Positions 43,970 to 54,723 of a stretch of 64,000 bases of DNA are shown here, in pieces. This DNA comes from Bacillus suaedaesalsae (GTDB taxonomy: Bacteria; Bacillota; Bacilli; Bacillales; SA4). How positions within the stretch are numbered: position 1 is the first letter of the stretch; each line of letters begins with the position of its first letter. The translations under genes were made by a program, and so were the position numbers. The stretch spans positions 1 to 64,000 of the forward strand of contig NZ_JAFELM010000031.1 of the NCBI RefSeq assembly GCF_016890225.1, given 5' to 3'. Under the pieces are notes generated by a model. That model was not told where the DNA came from. It was given only the letters and a program-made list of their open reading frames with translations, and ran no database searches.

Positions 43970-43993
43970 TAAAAAACCTCGTCATAGACGAGG
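43970..43993 (-). terminator. terminator of hfq
   Basis: CCTCGTC-TAT-GACGAGG followed by six T on the minus strand. Confidence 0.85.
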
Positions 43994-44051
43994 CAATTTT
44001 AAGATGAATATGAAATTATTGTTAAGACTTAGCTTGCTGCAAACAAAACGA

Positions 44052-44282
44052 TTATTGTTGTTCTAATTCTAGGTGAACATTCTTTTGTGGAACAAATGTT
44101 GAAATTGCGTGCTTATAAATTAATTGTTGTTTTCCATCAGATTCTAATAAAACTGTAAAGTTATCAAAGCCTTTGATTAACCCTCTTAGCTGGAACCCAT
44201 TAAGTAAATACACGGTTACAAAGGAATTATCCTTACGTAGTTGGTTTAAGAATTGATCTTGAATATTAATTGGTTGCTTCAT
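44052..44282 (-). CDS. hfq: RNA chaperone Hfq
   Basis: A 76-residue Sm-like protein that forms hexameric rings binding A- and U-rich RNA. It has [20 protein letters not shown], then [20 protein letters not shown] and the Sm2 motif YKHAIST(F)V. GGAGGACTTAC precedes the ATG. It lies 42 bp after miaA, the usual miaA-hfq pair. A terminator follows about 60 bp downstream. Confidence 0.97.
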   Translation of the reverse strand: MKQPINIQDQFLNQLRKDNSFVTVYLLNGFQLRGLIKGFDNFTVLLESDGKQQLIYKHAISTFVPQKNVHLELEQQ

Positions 44283-44323
44283 AGTAAGTCCTCCTCATTT
44301 CTCTATACTGTTTATTTCGATTT

Positions 44324-45259
44324 TTATTGTTGCTTTCCTGCTATATATTGAATAATTTCTTTTAACTTTTTCTCATAATCGAGATTTGTCATATCAAACC
44401 ATGTAACATCCATCTTATTTCTGAACCAAGTTAATTGACGTTTCGCATATCTTCTTGAATTTCTCTTTAATAATTCGATTGCATCTTCTAACGAAACTTG
44501 ACCGTCTAAGTAATTGTAAATTTCCTTATAACCAATTGCTTGGATGGACTGCACGTTTCGTAAATTTTGATCATGTAGGGCTTTTACTTCTTCAATAAGG
44601 CCGTTCTTCATCATGTGATCGACACGAGCATTAATTCGATCATATAATTTCTCACGTTCCATCATTAATCCAATCAACGTTGTATCATAAAGAAGCTCAT
44701 CTTCGATTTGTTCCTCTTGGTTTTGTGACATCGTTTGGCCAGTTGTTAAGAAGACTTCTAAAGCACGAATCACACGACGATGGTTATTCGGATGAATTTT
44801 TCCAGCACTCGAAGGGTCAATTTGACGTAGCCTTTCATAAATCGATTCAATGCCATGCTCTTCTAGTTCCTTTTCAAGCTTCATACGGACGGATTCATTT
44901 GAACCTTGCTCCGAAAATTGATAATCATAAATGACAGATTGTATGTATAACCCTGTTCCTCCAACGATGATTGGTAGTTTGTTACGACTTGTAATTTCTG
45001 AAATAAGCGCCCTTACATTTACCTGGAATTCCGCAACTGAATAAGATTCAACTGGGTCTTTAATATCGATTAAATGGTGTGGAACTCCTTCCATTTCATC
45101 AGTTGTGATCTTCGCTGTACCAATATCCATTGTTCGATAAATTTGCATCGAATCACCACTGATGATTTCACCATCGAAATGCTTAGCAAGGTCAATGCTT
45201 AACTTCGTCTTTCCGACAGCAGTCGGTCCGATTATTACTAGTAACTTCTCTTTATTCAT
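44324..45259 (-). CDS. miaA: tRNA dimethylallyltransferase MiaA
   Basis: A 311-residue enzyme that adds a dimethylallyl group to A37 of tRNAs reading UNN codons. The P-loop is GPTAVGKT (near 10-17); ISGDSMQIYRTMDIGTAK, HHLIDI, GGTGLYIQSV and YAKRQLTWFRN are all family motifs. The ATG at 45259 gives a normal MiaA start (NKEKLLVIIGPTA). The longer frame from 45436 has no support. MiaB, encoded at 52-53.5 kb, acts on the product of this enzyme. Confidence 0.96.
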   Translation of the reverse strand: MNKEKLLVIIGPTAVGKTKLSIDLAKHFDGEIISGDSMQIYRTMDIGTAKITTDEMEGVPHHLIDIKDPVESYSVAEFQVNVRALISEITSRNKLPIIVGGTGLYIQSVIYDYQFSEQGSNESVRMKLEKELEEHGIESIYERLRQIDPSSAGKIHPNNHRRVIRALEVFLTTGQTMSQNQEEQIEDELLYDTTLIGLMMEREKLYDRINARVDHMMKNGLIEEVKALHDQNLRNVQSIQAIGYKEIYNYLDGQVSLEDAIELLKRNSRRYAKRQLTWFRNKMDVTWFDMTNLDYEKKLKEIIQYIAGKQQ

Positions 45260-45437
45260 ACTTACTTCGTTCCCTCGTTCCTTATACAAGATAACTTTTC
45301 TCTTATCATACCATAAGAATCTTTTAGTCAAGATGCTCAAAACGCCGAAGTAAATAGAATATAGCAACATCAAACTATTATTCCCATTATTTTCATTTCC
45401 ATTCCAATATTTTTCACTATATTTAAGTTTTGGCAAA

Positions 45438-45460
45438 AGAAAAAAGCTGCATTTCGCAGC
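45438..45460 (-). terminator. terminator of mutSL
   Basis: GCTGC-GAAAT-GCAGC followed by six T on the minus strand, directly after the mutL stop. Confidence 0.8.
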
Positions 45461-45467
45461 CTTTCCT

Positions 45468-47330
45468 TTACATCACTCGCTTAAATAGTTTTTCCATTTC
45501 ATACGTTGAGAAATGTACGATAATTGGTCTTCCATGAGGGCAAGTAAAAGGGTCTTCACTTTTCCGAAGTGTTTCGAGCAACGTGAACATGTCTGTATTT
45601 TGTAAAAAATGATTCGCCTTTATCGACCCTTTACAACTCATCATGATTGCAGATTCTTCACGCAGTTTCTTAATGTCTACTTTTTTTAACGTAATGACTT
45701 GTTGAATAATTTCTTCAATAATCTCTACTTCGTATCCTTGAGGAAACCAGTTTGGATGGGATCTTACGATATAACTTTGACCTCCAAAATCTTCTAAGAA
45801 AATCCCTACTTCATTTAATAAGTTTTTATGTTCTTCGATGATCAAGTACTCTTGATGAGAATATTCTAATGTTATGGGAACAAGTAGTTCTTGTACTTCT
45901 CTTGTGATTTGTCCTACCTTTTCCCTGAAATATTCATATTTTACCCGCTCTTGTGCCGCATGCTGATCAATGATATATAAACCATTTTCATTTTGTGCCA
46001 ATATATAAGTGCCGTGCATTTGTCCGATTGGATATAAAGGTGGAATTCGTTCTGTAATTGGAAGCTCTTGTTCAACTTCTTCCAAAACTGGTATTTCTTC
46101 TTCTTTAAACGATTCTTCTGGCAGTTCCTCTTCAAAGGTTGAGACCCATTGTGAAGCAGGTACTTCCAGCATCCGTTCAGTTTGAACAGAATGAGTACTA
46201 AAAGCTCCCTCTTTAATAGGTTGTGTTTCAGGCACATAATTTTCTCTAACTTGTACATTTGGGACATCATGAGTAAAGGTGAACGATTCTTGGACTGAAT
46301 CATTCCTCCTGATGCTCCTTGGTATATCCACAGATGGAATAAGCTGTCTGTCTTTAAAAGCTGATTTAATTCCCTCTTTGATTAATTGATGCAGCTCTGC
46401 CTCTTTGCTAATTCGAACTTCTAGTTTGGCAGGGTGAACGTTTACATCGACTAATAATGGATCCATGTCAATTTGCAGCAATACTATTGGATAACGACCA
46501 ATTGGTAATAACGTGTGGTACCCTTCTTGAATCGCTTTTGAGATTGGTATGTTTTTAATAAAACGTCCATTCACAATAATAGACATATAGTTTCTTGAAG
46601 CTCTTGTAATTTCAGGTAACGATATATACCCGCTGACCTTAAAGTCTAGTGATTCTAGATTAATTGGAATTAGCTTTTTTGCAATTGAGATACCATAGAT
46701 CGAAGCTAATACCTGAAGAACGTCACCGTTACCATTTGTGTAAAACACACGTTTTCCATTATGACTTAACTTAAAAGAAATGTGAGGATAGGCTAGTGCC
46801 ATTCGATTTAAGGTATCTGTAATATTCCCGAGCTCAGTATGAATGGTTTTCATATACTTCAATCGAGCTGGTGTGTTAAAAAATAAATTTTGAACGGTAA
46901 TCTCTGTCCCTTTTCGACTATTGGTACTTTCATGCTTAATCATTACTCCGCCTCTTAAAGAAAGTAATGTCCCTGGACCGTCTCCAGTTGACGTTTTGAT
47001 TTCTATTTCTGAAACAGACGCAATACTCGGCAATGCTTCTCCTCTAAACCCTAAAGTACGAATACGAAAAAGGTCATTTTCATCTTTAATTTTACTCGTT
47101 GCATGTCGTTCAAAAGCAACTAAACAGTCATCCTCTTGAATTCCATGCCCATTGTCAATGATACGTATTTTCGCTAAGCCCGCTTCTTCTACTTCGATTT
47201 CAATGACAGTACTTCCCGCATCTACTGCGTTTTCAACTAATTCTTTCACAACAGAGGCAGGACGCTCTACGACTTCCCCTGCAGCAATTTTGTTGGAGAG
47301 TGCATCATCTAGCTTTCTAATAATCCCCAC
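45468..47330 (-). CDS. mutL: DNA mismatch repair protein MutL
   Basis: A 620-residue GHKL ATPase and endonuclease. The N-domain has [20 protein letters not shown] (14-33), DNGHGI, FRGEAL and [16 protein letters not shown]. The C-domain has [11 protein letters not shown], containing the DQHA(x)2E(x)4E metal motif of nicking-competent MutL, and the FTCPHGRPI end. Without MutH, nicking by MutL itself is expected. It lies 16 bp after mutS. Confidence 0.97.
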   Translation of the reverse strand: MGIIRKLDDALSNKIAAGEVVERPASVVKELVENAVDAGSTVIEIEVEEAGLAKIRIIDNGHGIQEDDCLVAFERHATSKIKDENDLFRIRTLGFRGEALPSIASVSEIEIKTSTGDGPGTLLSLRGGVMIKHESTNSRKGTEITVQNLFFNTPARLKYMKTIHTELGNITDTLNRMALAYPHISFKLSHNGKRVFYTNGNGDVLQVLASIYGISIAKKLIPINLESLDFKVSGYISLPEITRASRNYMSIIVNGRFIKNIPISKAIQEGYHTLLPIGRYPIVLLQIDMDPLLVDVNVHPAKLEVRISKEAELHQLIKEGIKSAFKDRQLIPSVDIPRSIRRNDSVQESFTFTHDVPNVQVRENYVPETQPIKEGAFSTHSVQTERMLEVPASQWVSTFEEELPEESFKEEEIPVLEEVEQELPITERIPPLYPIGQMHGTYILAQNENGLYIIDQHAAQERVKYEYFREKVGQITREVQELLVPITLEYSHQEYLIIEEHKNLLNEVGIFLEDFGGQSYIVRSHPNWFPQGYEVEIIEEIIQQVITLKKVDIKKLREESAIMMSCKGSIKANHFLQNTDMFTLLETLRKSEDPFTCPHGRPIIVHFSTYEMEKLFKRVM

Positions 47331-47346
47331 TAGTTCTCCCCCTTTA

Positions 47347-49932
47347 CTACTTCAGTTTCTTTTGGATTTCATAGAGCTGATTCATTGCATCCATTGGTGT
47401 AAGCTCCATGATTTGAATTCCTTTTAATAGTTTTACTACTTCTTTTTCTTGATCTGTCAATGTAGATTCTCGTTTCACCTTACGTTCTTCTTGAGTGAAG
47501 AACGATAACTGTTCTATCTCTTTTACTTGTTCAATCATAGGTGTGGATTCGTTTTTATTTTCAAACTCTGTTAATAGTTGTTGTGCTCTTGTAATAAGAG
47601 AATCAGGCAATTCCGCAAGTTGTGCTACATGAATACCATAACTCTTATCAGCTGCTCCTTCTTGGACTTTATGAAGGAAGACAACCTTACCATTTTGCTC
47701 TACAGCACGAACGTGTACATTGTTTAAATGTTTTAGTTCTCCTCCAAGGGCAGTTAATTCATGATAGTGAGTGGAGAATAATGTTTTTGCCCCAATATGT
47801 TCATGTATATATTCAATAATCGCCTGAGCAAGAGCCATTCCATCATACGTGGACGTTCCTCTTCCAATCTCATCAAATAAAATTAAGCTGTTTTCTGTAG
47901 CGTTTGCAATTGCATTTTTTGCCTCCAACATTTCAACCATGAATGTACTTTGGCCAGAAATAAGGTCATCCGCTGCCCCGATTCTCGTGAACACTTGGTC
48001 GAAAATTGGTAGAGTCGCTTCATCCGCTGCAACAAAGCAACCGATTTGAGCCATAATTGCAGTTAATGCAACTTGTCTCATATACGTACTTTTTCCAGAC
48101 ATGTTCGGTCCTGTTATTAATAACAATTGTCTTTCGTCATTCATGAAGCAATCATTTGCTACATACAGTCTAGCATCCATCATTTTCTCTACTACTGGAT
48201 GTCTTCCGTTTTTTACATGTAGGACATTTTCGCTTGAAATAGTAGGTTTTACGAAATGACATTCTTCACTTACTTTCGCAAAAGATTGGAGAACATCAAT
48301 TTCGGATATGATTTTGGCTAGAGCTTGCAATCTAGGAATATATTCTTTTACCTGCTCTCGAACTTGTAAGAACAAATCGTACTCTAGTTGTACAATTTTC
48401 TCTTCTGCTTCTAGGATAAGAGATTCTTTTTCCTTTAACTCAGGGGTAATATAGCGTTCAGCATTCGCTAACGTTTGCTTTCTTTCATAGCGCCCTTCAC
48501 TTAATAGCCCAATATTTGCCTTTGTAACCTCAATATAATAACCGAATACACGGTTATAGCCTATTTTTAATGTCCTAATTCCTGTTAGCTCACGTTCCTG
48601 CTGTTCAAGCTGTGCAATCCACGTTTTTCCGTTTCTGCTCGCATCACGATATTGATCTAGTTGTTCGTTGTAGCCGTCTTGGATCATATCTCCATCTTTT
48701 ACACTTAGAGGTGGGTTTTCCTTTAACGATGTTTGGAGCAGGTCTAATAAATCTTCACATGCATCAACCTTGCTTGATAGTTCTTCTGCATATGGTAAAC
48801 GCAACTGTGCAATGATAGATTGTATGTTTGGAACTTGCTCTAGCGATCTTCTTAGCTGAACTAAATCACGCGCATTTACATTTCCATATGCAACTCTTCC
48901 AGCTAATCGTTCTATATCATACACTTCTTTAAGTTTCTCTCTTAATTCCTCTCTCTCGAAGTACTGAGATTGCAAAATCTCTACCATATCATGACGTTTC
49001 TTAATTTGATCCGCATTAATTAGAGGACGGTCAATCCATGACTTTAGCATACGCCCACCCATAGCAGTCATCGTTTCATCAAGTAGCCATAGCAAAGAGC
49101 CTTTTTTCCCTTTTGAGCGAATAGTTTCTGTTAGCTCAAGATTTCTTTTTGAATATACATCAATTTTCATAAATTGATGAACTTGGTAATATTCAACCCT
49201 TTGAAGGTGGTCTAAAGTTCTTTTTTGTGTGCGTTTTAAGTAATGAAGCAATCTTGAAACGGTTTGTTTAAGCTTGTCCTTTTCAATGTTTTCCAGTAAT
49301 TCATTTGCCTCTATTGGAGCCGTTGTGTCATCTTCAAATGAAACAGTCACAAAACAGCGTTCACGTAATTGTTTTTCTTTTTCCTCATCAATGGATGTTG
49401 CTGAAACCACTTCTTTTGTACCCGTCGATAATATTTCTCCAAGCACATCTTCCCAAGAGTTTAAAAGCGTTACGTGTAATTCACCTGTAGATAAATCATT
49501 ATAGGAAAAGCCGTAAATCCCGTCTGGAAACACAGTAAAGGATGCGATATAGTTATTTTGCTTATCGTCCAGTCCACGACCTTCCATTAACGTTCCAGGT
49601 GTAATTAATTGAACGACCTCGCGTTTAACAACACCTTTTGCTTGCTTTGGATCTTCTGTTTGTTCACATATGGCAACTTTGTAGCCCTTTTCCACTAATT
49701 GTTCTATATAATTACGAGCAGCATGATACGGAACTCCGCACATTGGAATGCGGTCCTCCGTTCCACCTTCTCTACTTGTTAATGTAATTTCTAATTCTTG
49801 CGACGCTTTAACTGCATCATCGAAAAACATTTCATAAAAATCGCCTAAACGAAAAAATAAAAAGGCATCCTGATACTCTGCCTTAACCTTTAAATATTGT
49901 TGTATCATTGGCGTATACTGTGCAATGGCCAT
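47347..49932 (-). CDS. mutS: DNA mismatch repair protein MutS
   Basis: An 861-residue mismatch sensor. The mismatch-binding motif is [13 protein letters not shown] (with the Phe-x-Glu wedge near 28-30). The ATPase has [29 protein letters not shown] and the STHYHEL segment. A C-terminal helix supports tetramer and clamp contacts. The ATG at 49932 has GGAGGTTTAAC upstream; the longer frame from 49968 starts beyond the ribosome binding site. It is first in mutS-mutL. Confidence 0.97.
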   Translation of the reverse strand: MAIAQYTPMIQQYLKVKAEYQDAFLFFRLGDFYEMFFDDAVKASQELEITLTSREGGTEDRIPMCGVPYHAARNYIEQLVEKGYKVAICEQTEDPKQAKGVVKREVVQLITPGTLMEGRGLDDKQNNYIASFTVFPDGIYGFSYNDLSTGELHVTLLNSWEDVLGEILSTGTKEVVSATSIDEEKEKQLRERCFVTVSFEDDTTAPIEANELLENIEKDKLKQTVSRLLHYLKRTQKRTLDHLQRVEYYQVHQFMKIDVYSKRNLELTETIRSKGKKGSLLWLLDETMTAMGGRMLKSWIDRPLINADQIKKRHDMVEILQSQYFEREELREKLKEVYDIERLAGRVAYGNVNARDLVQLRRSLEQVPNIQSIIAQLRLPYAEELSSKVDACEDLLDLLQTSLKENPPLSVKDGDMIQDGYNEQLDQYRDASRNGKTWIAQLEQQERELTGIRTLKIGYNRVFGYYIEVTKANIGLLSEGRYERKQTLANAERYITPELKEKESLILEAEEKIVQLEYDLFLQVREQVKEYIPRLQALAKIISEIDVLQSFAKVSEECHFVKPTISSENVLHVKNGRHPVVEKMMDARLYVANDCFMNDERQLLLITGPNMSGKSTYMRQVALTAIMAQIGCFVAADEATLPIFDQVFTRIGAADDLISGQSTFMVEMLEAKNAIANATENSLILFDEIGRGTSTYDGMALAQAIIEYIHEHIGAKTLFSTHYHELTALGGELKHLNNVHVRAVEQNGKVVFLHKVQEGAADKSYGIHVAQLAELPDSLITRAQQLLTEFENKNESTPMIEQVKEIEQLSFFTQEERKVKRESTLTDQEKEVVKLLKGIQIMELTPMDAMNQLYEIQKKLK

Positions 49933-50122
49933 GTTAAACCTCCAAAACTTATCAATCAAATCTTTCATTCTATTATAGCATATTCTCTTTTCTAGTTACG
50001 GTAACTTCGATTAGAAAAAGTTGGTTGGAGGAAATAGTAAAATTTGAAGGAACTATTTGAGGAATTATAGGAATTTATCATTTCTTTTAGCTATTTTCGT
50101 ATAGGTTGTTGCTTTTTCAATA

Positions 50123-50357
50123 GGCTCTTTTCACAAAGATTGTTGCTATTTGGATAGCGCTGTTAAAACATACAGTTGATTGGAGCGGAAGGCACTCGAC
50201 TCCTGCGGGAGATAGAGGGAATCGTGAGACCCCGCAGGCGAAGCCGAAGGAGGCTCACGTCCCTCCCCGCGGAAAGCGTGTGCCTGAAGCGGAAATCAAC
50301 GGACCTAAAATAAATTCTTTTTTTGTAAAAATAGCAACAAAGTATGCGAAAACAGCC
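50123..50357. repeat. nested palindromic Bacillus-type repeat element
   Basis: The outer arms at 50123-50151 (GGCTCTTTTCACAAAGATTG...) and 50329-50357 are 29-nt imperfect inverted repeats. Inside lies a second palindrome from GTTGAT (50175) to ATCAAC (50300) with GGAGCGGAAGGCAC on one side and GTGCCTGAAGCGG on the other, and a GC-rich centre. GC content jumps well above the neighbours. No protein-coding frame is credible. Confidence 0.75.
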
Positions 50358-50384
50358 TTTCAATATAACCTAATTTCTCTAACA

Positions 50385-50520
50385 TATGAAGCGAAAGACA
50401 CTTTACTCCTGTGGGAAATAGTGAAAAGATCTATGGCCCCATAGGCGACATCGAGGCGATAGATTTTTTTCATAATAGTGAAAATAATCTCCTATTTATC
50501 CCAACGGAAAGCAAGTGTTT
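50385..50520. repeat. degraded second copy of the repeat
   Basis: GAAGCGAAAGACACTTTACT, CCTGTGGGA, CCCCATAGGCGACATCGAGG and CGGAAAGCAAGTGTTTAGAG follow the same order as the inner part of the 50123-50357 element but with many changes and an A/T-rich insertion. Confidence 0.55.
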
Positions 50521-50561
50521 AGAGCAGAATGGAACGACATTTTATCTAGCCAAAAAACAAC

Positions 50562-50592
50562 AAAAAAAACTAGGAAGTAGGACTCCCTAGTT
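50562..50592 (-). terminator. terminator of cotE
   Basis: AACTAGG, an 11-nt loop and CCTAGTT, then seven T on the minus strand. Confidence 0.75.
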
Positions 50593-50597
50593 ATGGA

Positions 50598-51137
50598 TTA
50601 CTCTTCATCGCCTAATATGAAATCTGGATTTAGATCTTCGAAATCTTCTTCCTCAACATCGCAATCCCAATCTGATTCGTCACATGCGTCAGGACTTACA
50701 TGTACACAAACTTTTGTTTCTCCAATTACTTCAACAAGGAATTCTCTTTCCACTTGAACAACTACTTTGTTTCCGTTAGGAGAAATTGTTGCTTCTAGAC
50801 AATTTGGATGCTGAACTACTCTTGCAATTACTTCATGATCATCACCAAAGAAGTTTTCATCGCGATAGCGTAGCTTTACTACATCCTTGTATGATACTGT
50901 TTCCGTGACAACTTCTGTCTTTGTATTGTCGTTGTAAGAGTACCAAGTGTTAATATCATATTTACCTTCTACTTCGACTACATCTCCGCATTTTTCTGCA
51001 TCATATACGTGGTTGATGACCCAGCACCCTAAAATGCTTGTTGGTCTATGCGAAGGTGAAATCGTATGTGTGGACTGTGTGAATTTCTTTCCTTTTCCAA
51101 CGACAGCCTTTGTAATAATCTCTCTGTATTGGGACAT
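50598..51137 (-). CDS. cotE: outer spore coat morphogenetic protein CotE
   Basis: A 179-residue protein that organises the outer coat around the forespore. It begins [20 protein letters not shown] as in B. subtilis CotE, with [15 protein letters not shown] near 29-43 and a strongly acidic C-terminal tail ([20 protein letters not shown]), which in B. subtilis CotE recruits other coat proteins. GAGGAGGG precedes the ATG. It is separate from ricA by 390 bp. Mother-cell sigma factors should drive it; the promoter was not resolved. Confidence 0.96.
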   Translation of the reverse strand: MSQYREIITKAVVGKGKKFTQSTHTISPSHRPTSILGCWVINHVYDAEKCGDVVEVEGKYDINTWYSYNDNTKTEVVTETVSYKDVVKLRYRDENFFGDDHEVIARVVQHPNCLEATISPNGNKVVVQVEREFLVEVIGETKVCVHVSPDACDESDWDCDVEEEDFEDLNPDFILGDEE

Positions 51138-51392
51138 AAGAACAAACCCTCCTCAATTCAATCTTCATTTCATCCTATGCGTGACAAATGACTAGTGTGC
51201 TACAATTTTTCTAAGAAAAAGAAAAAAGTTCTTAATCGAGCGTAATTAGGCGGTATAGTTCATTCTATGCACAGTAGCCCAGATATGTACCTAAAAACTG
51301 TGATAAGTGAATATTTTATTTGTAGGACAACACATTTCGGATGCAGGAAGTGAAATAAAGAAATACATATCGCTTGTCTACATAATGATTAG

Positions 51393-51446
51393 AAAGACTA
51401 AGCTATCACCAAGTCCTTGGACGCTGGTGATAGCTTAGTCTTTTTT
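51393..51446 (+). terminator. orphan plus-strand terminator upstream of cotE
   Basis: A perfect 19-bp stem (51393-51411 with 51425-51443), a 13-nt loop and a T run continuing to 51446. No plus-strand gene ends here; cotE and ricA are both on the minus strand. It may end an unrecognised transcript. Confidence 0.75.
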
Positions 51447-51487
51447 ATGCTTATCAGAATTATGGATATAAATGCTGATAAGCTAAT

Positions 51488-51515
51488 AAAAAAGACGTGG
51501 ACTCATCCACGTCTT
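51488..51515 (-). terminator. terminator of miaB-ricA
   Basis: AAGACGTGG, a 6-nt loop and CCACGTCTT, followed by TTTTT on the minus strand. Confidence 0.85.
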
Positions 51516-51528
51516 CCTTCATGTTCTA

Positions 51529-51975
51529 TTAATGACAGCCGCAACCGTCTCCACAGCTACCGCCTGACCCATTTACTTTAGAACCAGTTTCGCCTCTTAA
51601 TAAATCTCCACCAGTTGATTCAATAATTTCATCTGTTACTGTGTTTGAAATTGTTGATGCAACTAGCTGCAATAAATCGTTTACATCTAATTGAGAAGTT
51701 TTAAAGTCTTGAACAACTGGAATGTTATCTAAATCATCTTGAAGTGCATCAATTTTCTCTTCAACCTTCTTTAGAGCTTCTGTCTTTCCATAATGCTGAT
51801 AGTTAACTGCTTGTTTTTGAAGTGCTTTAATTTGAGAAATCATTTCTTGCACTTTTTGATTTCGGTTAATAAGCTCTTCTGCACGTTTAAATAAATCCAC
51901 TTCTTCTGTTTCTGCAATCATTTTTGCTAAATCTTTTGCACGATTAATTATTTCTGTTCTTGAATATGTTGTCAT
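51529..51975 (-). CDS. ricA: RicA (YmcA), subunit of the RicAFT complex
   Basis: A 148-residue helical YlbF/YmcA-family protein. With RicF and RicT it forms an Fe-S containing complex that in B. subtilis directs RNase Y to mRNA and speeds Spo0A phosphorylation, so it is needed for biofilm, competence and sporulation. The C-terminal cysteine cluster CGDGCGCH, which binds an iron-sulfur cluster, is intact. It begins one base after the miaB stop, as in B. subtilis. RNase Y is encoded at 59-61 kb. Confidence 0.94.
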   Translation of the reverse strand: MTTYSRTEIINRAKDLAKMIAETEEVDLFKRAEELINRNQKVQEMISQIKALQKQAVNYQHYGKTEALKKVEEKIDALQDDLDNIPVVQDFKTSQLDVNDLLQLVASTISNTVTDEIIESTGGDLLRGETGSKVNGSGGSCGDGCGCH

Positions 51976-51976
51976 C

Positions 51977-53515
51977 TCAGTTCACCTCAACCGTTTCCTC
52001 TACCATTTCACCATCTAGTGTCCATGTTTTTGCTTTGATTACTTTTACTTTCACGATCTTACCAATCGATGATTTAGGACCTTTAAAGTTAACAAGCTTA
52101 CTTTTCTCCGTATAGCCTGCTAAAACTTCGGGATTGTTTTTGCTTTCACCTTCAACAAGTACTTCAACAACTTTTCCTTCGTACTCTTTTAATTTCTTCG
52201 CAGAAATCTCGTTTACAAGGCTATTTAAGCGTTGTAGACGCTCTTTTTTGACTTCCATTGGAATGTTATCTTCCATTTTCGCCGCTGGAGTGCCTTCTCG
52301 TGGAGAATAGATGAACGTGTAGGCTGAATCAAACTCTACTTCACGATATAAAGAAAGTGTATCTTCAAATTGTTCATCTGTTTCATTTGGGAATCCAACA
52401 ATTATATCTGTCGTTAAAGAAGCATTAGGCATTGCTTCTTTAATTTTACCTACAAGCTCAAGGTAATGCTCACGTGAATATTTTCGAGCCATTAGCTTTA
52501 ATATTTCCGAGCTTCCTGATTGAACAGGTAAGTGAATGTGGTCTAACAAGTTTCCACCCTTACCTAACACTTCAATTAAGCGATCATCAAAGTCTCTTGG
52601 ATGGCTCGTTGTAAAACGGATACGCGGAATATCAATTTTACGTAGCTCGTCCATTAAGTCACCTAGTCCATACGTCAAATCTTCAAAATCTTTACCGTAC
52701 GCGTTTACGTTTTGACCAAGAAGAGTAATTTCTTGGTAGCCAAGAGAGGCTAAATGTCGTACTTCACGTATGATATCTTCAGGACGACGACTTCTTTCCT
52801 TCCCACGCGTATAAGGAACGATACAATACGTACAGAACTTATCGCAGCCGTACATAATGTTTACCCAGCCCTTAATACTTCCTTTACGTACCTTTGGGAG
52901 GTTTTCAATAACGTCTCCTTCTTTAGACCAAACTTCTACAACCATTTCCTTAGACATATAGGCTTCATTTAAAATTTGTGGCAGTCGGTGAATGTTGTGA
53001 GTTCCGAAGATCATATCAACGAAATGGTGCTTTTGAAGAATTCTGTTCACAACAGATTCCTCTTGAGACATACATCCACAAACCCCAATTAATAAATCTG
53101 GTTTTTCCATTTTTAGCGGCTTTAAGTGACCAAGTTCACCAAAAACCTTATCTTCTGCATTTTCACGGATTGCGCATGTATTCAGTAAAATAACATCAGC
53201 TTCATCACGATTATCAGTTGGCTCGTATCCTAATTGAATAAAAATACCTGCCATAACCTCTGTATCGTGCTCGTTCATTTGACATCCATACGTACGAATA
53301 TAAAACTTACGTCCATTTCCCATACTTAGTAATTCTTCTGGAATACCAAAGTCAGAGTGATACTTTACTTCTTCTTTTCCACGCTTTTTCGCTTCCTTTA
53401 ATGAAGGCGGAATATATACAGTTTCAAAGTACTTGCTATAGTCCTTGTCGGATTTTTTGTCCGATGAATCTTTTGCTTGTACTTGACTCGTTTCGAGACG
53501 TTGTTTTTCGTTCAT
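51977..53515 (-). CDS. miaB: tRNA methylthiotransferase MiaB
   Basis: A 512-residue radical-SAM enzyme that adds a methylthio group to i6A37 of tRNA, after MiaA. The N-domain cysteines are in [21 protein letters not shown] and GVCGCMSQ; the radical-SAM cluster motif is [12 protein letters not shown]; a TRAM domain ends the protein. The long N-terminal extension before [10 protein letters not shown] is typical of Bacillus. The ATG at 53515 (NEKQR) has GGAG 9 nt upstream; earlier ATG codons at 53533 and 53521 overlap the ribosome binding site. Confidence 0.97.
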   Translation of the reverse strand: MNEKQRLETSQVQAKDSSDKKSDKDYSKYFETVYIPPSLKEAKKRGKEEVKYHSDFGIPEELLSMGNGRKFYIRTYGCQMNEHDTEVMAGIFIQLGYEPTDNRDEADVILLNTCAIRENAEDKVFGELGHLKPLKMEKPDLLIGVCGCMSQEESVVNRILQKHHFVDMIFGTHNIHRLPQILNEAYMSKEMVVEVWSKEGDVIENLPKVRKGSIKGWVNIMYGCDKFCTYCIVPYTRGKERSRRPEDIIREVRHLASLGYQEITLLGQNVNAYGKDFEDLTYGLGDLMDELRKIDIPRIRFTTSHPRDFDDRLIEVLGKGGNLLDHIHLPVQSGSSEILKLMARKYSREHYLELVGKIKEAMPNASLTTDIIVGFPNETDEQFEDTLSLYREVEFDSAYTFIYSPREGTPAAKMEDNIPMEVKKERLQRLNSLVNEISAKKLKEYEGKVVEVLVEGESKNNPEVLAGYTEKSKLVNFKGPKSSIGKIVKVKVIKAKTWTLDGEMVEETVEVN

Positions 53516-53814
53516 TAACATGACTCCTTCCAAATTACTGTACCTATTTTCATCTTCTCTCTAGGCTTTGTTGACTTGTTTTAAAGGCAATCGCCATCTA
53601 CAACAAAACACCAGTAGCTACCACTTCGTACATAAATTAGCCTATTCAATAATAAATGAATAAAAAATATCACACATTACCATAGTATATAGGTTTAGCT
53701 TATTTTAGACAATGAAAATCAGGATTTGTAGAAAATTGTACATCTTTTTAGTATAAAATGCGAATAAAAGTGTTTGAGGTTCATTGTTTATCTCTTTCAT
53801 GATTCAAACTGATA
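53516..53814. other. intergenic region, nothing recognised
   Basis: About 300 bp of A/T-rich sequence upstream of miaB. No ORF with a ribosome binding site, no repeat shared with the other gaps and no clear promoter pair were found. Confidence 0.4.
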
Positions 53815-53850
53815 AAAAAGCCATTTCTCACTGTGGAGAAATGGCTTTTT
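53815..53850. terminator. terminator of korAB
   Basis: A perfect 15-bp stem AAAAAGCCATTTCTC/GAGAAATGGCTTTTT with a 6-nt loop, ending 3 bp from the korB stop; A and T runs are part of the stem, so it works in both directions. Confidence 0.9.
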
Positions 53851-53853
53851 ATA

Positions 53854-54720
53854 TTACATGAATTCTGCTACAAGATCGTTAAACTGATCCTCAGACAAAT
53901 CAAGATCTGATTTTGATAGTGGTTGTTCACTGTAACCAGAAATCAATTCTTGGTATGACTTTTGCTCAACATTTTGATAAATAAGACCTGTTACAAGACC
54001 TTTATTTTCCATTAATGTTTGCATTGCTACTAACTTGTTGTTGTGGTCATATCCTTCGATATCACTTAACTTAGTTAGGTTTTCTTTGAACCAATCATAA
54101 GTGTTCACCTTGTTGTATGTTACACAAGGACTGAATACGTTGATTAAAGAGAAACCTTTATGGTTAATACCTGCTTCGATTAAAGCAGTTAACTCTTTTA
54201 AGTCTGTTGAGAAACTTTGAGCAACGAACGTAGCACCAGCAGTCAATGCCATTTCCATTACAGAAAGAGCAGATTCAACTGAACCTTGTGGTGTACTCTT
54301 CGTCTTAAAGCCTACATCACTACGAGGTGATGTTTGACCTTTTGTTAAACCGTAGATTTGGTTATCCATTACAATATACGTAACATCAATGTTACGACGA
54401 ATTGCATGTATTGTATGACCTAGACCGATTGCGAATCCATCTCCGTCACCACCAGAAGCGATAACAGTTAAGTCTTTATTTGCCATTTTCACACCTTGTG
54501 CAATTGGCAGAGAACGACCGTGAATTCCATGGAAGCCGTAAGCATTAATGTATCCAGAAATACGACCAGAACATCCGATACCTGAAACAACAGCTAAGTC
54601 ATCTGGCTCTAACCCTACATTTGCAGCCGCACGTTGAATTGCCGCTTGAACTGAGAAATCTCCACAACCAGGGCACCAGTTTGGCTTTACAGAGTTACGA
54701 AAATCTTTAAATGTTGCCAT
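53854..54720 (-). CDS. korB: 2-oxoacid:ferredoxin oxidoreductase, beta subunit KorB
   Basis: A 288-residue thiamine-diphosphate subunit. The cysteines of NWCPGCGDFSVQ (14-25), VSGIGCSGRISGYI and the ThDP motif ASGGDGDGFAIGLGH (near 88-102) are family marks, with TYIVMDNQIYGLTKGQTSPR after them. With KorA it oxidises a 2-oxoacid such as 2-oxoglutarate to the acyl-CoA and reduces ferredoxin. It starts 4 bp after korA. B. subtilis lacks this pair, but many other Bacillaceae carry it at this place. Confidence 0.94.
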   Translation of the reverse strand: MATFKDFRNSVKPNWCPGCGDFSVQAAIQRAAANVGLEPDDLAVVSGIGCSGRISGYINAYGFHGIHGRSLPIAQGVKMANKDLTVIASGGDGDGFAIGLGHTIHAIRRNIDVTYIVMDNQIYGLTKGQTSPRSDVGFKTKSTPQGSVESALSVMEMALTAGATFVAQSFSTDLKELTALIEAGINHKGFSLINVFSPCVTYNKVNTYDWFKENLTKLSDIEGYDHNNKLVAMQTLMENKGLVTGLIYQNVEQKSYQELISGYSEQPLSKSDLDLSEDQFNDLVAEFM

Positions 54721-54723
54721 TTT

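Noticed and set aside
50163..50363. Minus-strand ORF over the palindromic element
   Set aside because: The frame lies in an inverted-repeat element; Arg/Ser-rich translation reflects the palindrome, and no ribosome binding site is present.
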